NCBI GenBank assembly: GCA_005884305.1
Contig: VAYL01000134.1
Span: 19,311-24,846 of the forward strand
Length of the DNA: 5,536 nucleotides
Direction: 5' to 3'
From: Actinomycetota bacterium
GTDB lineage: Bacteria; Actinomycetota; Thermoleophilia; Solirubrobacterales; 70-9
Under the pieces are notes generated by a model. It was not told where the DNA came from, made no database searches, and saw nothing but the letters and a program-made list of their open reading frames with translations. A program made the position numbers and the translations under genes. Of this stretch, positions 5,353 through 5,536 are shown in pieces. The number at the start of each line of letters is the position of its first letter. The first letter of the stretch is position 1.

Positions 5353-5536
5353 ATGGCCGCGAACAACAGGAACCATCCCAAGCGTCAAGCCTCCTCGGAT
5401 TCGACGTATTCGCTGATCGAGTTCATGCGGGACTACCCCGACGATGCCACCTGTCTGGACGCTTTGTGGCGTCGGCGCTTTGCTCCTGACGGCCATACGA
5501 CGCATTGCCCCAAGGAAGGGGTCGAGCGACGCTTTC
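5353..5536 (+). CDS. IS1595-family transposase, N-terminal part, cut by window end
   Basis: The first 61 codons of a transposase, open to the right edge. After a basic, polar start (MAANNRNHPKRQ) comes YSLIEFMRDYPDDATCLDALWRRRFAPDG, closely matching the N-terminal zinc-ribbon domain of IS1595-type transposases (pattern: F, P-D/E-D/E, C-L-x-x-L, W/R-F-x-x-G), then HCPKEG where the family has CPxC. Here the second cysteine of that pair is glutamate (residue 55), so the zinc site may be altered. The DDE catalytic domain would lie beyond the window. There is no ribosome binding site, as expected for a leaderless message from the -10 box ending six bases before the ATG. The gene is divergent from the lipoate ligase gene. 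Confidence 0.82.
   Translation, partial: MAANNRNHPKRQASSDSTYSLIEFMRDYPDDATCLDALWRRRFAPDGHTTHCPKEGVERRF

Larger units (their letters stand above)
5299..5536 (+). mobile_element. left end of an IS1595-type insertion sequence (boundary uncertain)
   Basis: The transposase start at 5353 and a drop in GC content after about 5299 place the left end of an insertion element in the 65-bp gap before the lipoate gene. I could not identify a terminal inverted repeat, because the right end lies beyond the window. The left limit is therefore only an estimate. Confidence 0.45.

Noticed and set aside
4796..5416. Plus-strand open frame (206 codons) opposite the lipoate gene
   Set aside because: Low-complexity Arg/Ala/Gly-rich shadow. 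It overlaps both the lipoate gene and the start of the transposase.

Overview
The window is very GC-rich with strong G/C third-position bias, and it uses GTG and TTG starts as well as ATG. It encodes a GAF-GGDEF protein, a NarL-type response regulator with a soluble PAS/HisKA_3 kinase, and a diverged RsbW-like protein. This suits a high-GC soil-type bacterium, most likely an actinobacterium (Thermoleophilia-like is a guess). Nothing here fixes the species.

Left part (1-3614, all + strand): a GAF-GGDEF diguanylate cyclase that enters from the left edge (2-904); a 367-bp noncoding gap with palindromic repeats; a two-gene operon of LuxR/NarL-type response regulator (1272-1925, TTG start) and cytoplasmic PAS histidine kinase (1935-2972, GTG start); and a 177-aa protein (3081-3614) that looks like an RsbW-type GHKL ATPase domain whose ATP-binding residues are lost. 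Together these form a signalling block: c-di-GMP output, phosphorelay to a DNA-binding regulator, and a possible partner-switch protein. Joint action is inferred from proximity only.

Middle (3615-3891): a noncoding gap between convergent genes. It is dense with CCGATCGG-centred repeats and inverted repeats, and ends in a large imperfect hairpin just past the 3' end of the minus-strand operon.

Right part: a minus-strand pair, read right to left, of a lipoate-protein ligase/octanoyltransferase family gene (5287-4508) followed 13 bp later by a calcineurin-like metallophosphoesterase (4494-3892). The phosphoesterase is interrupted by an in-frame TGA exactly where the metal-binding Gly-Asn-x-(Asp/Glu) motif needs its glycine. 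At the right edge a divergent IS1595-type transposase begins (5353 onward, truncated by the window). It has an extended -10 promoter placed so that transcription would start at the ATG, meaning a leaderless message.

Main points of interest: the single-codon interruption of the phosphoesterase, the degenerate RsbW-like protein beside a histidine kinase, the family of CCGATCGG palindromes placed after the stop codons of all three + strand transcription units, and the insertion element abutting the start of the lipoate gene. I did not find a clearly novel multi-gene system.
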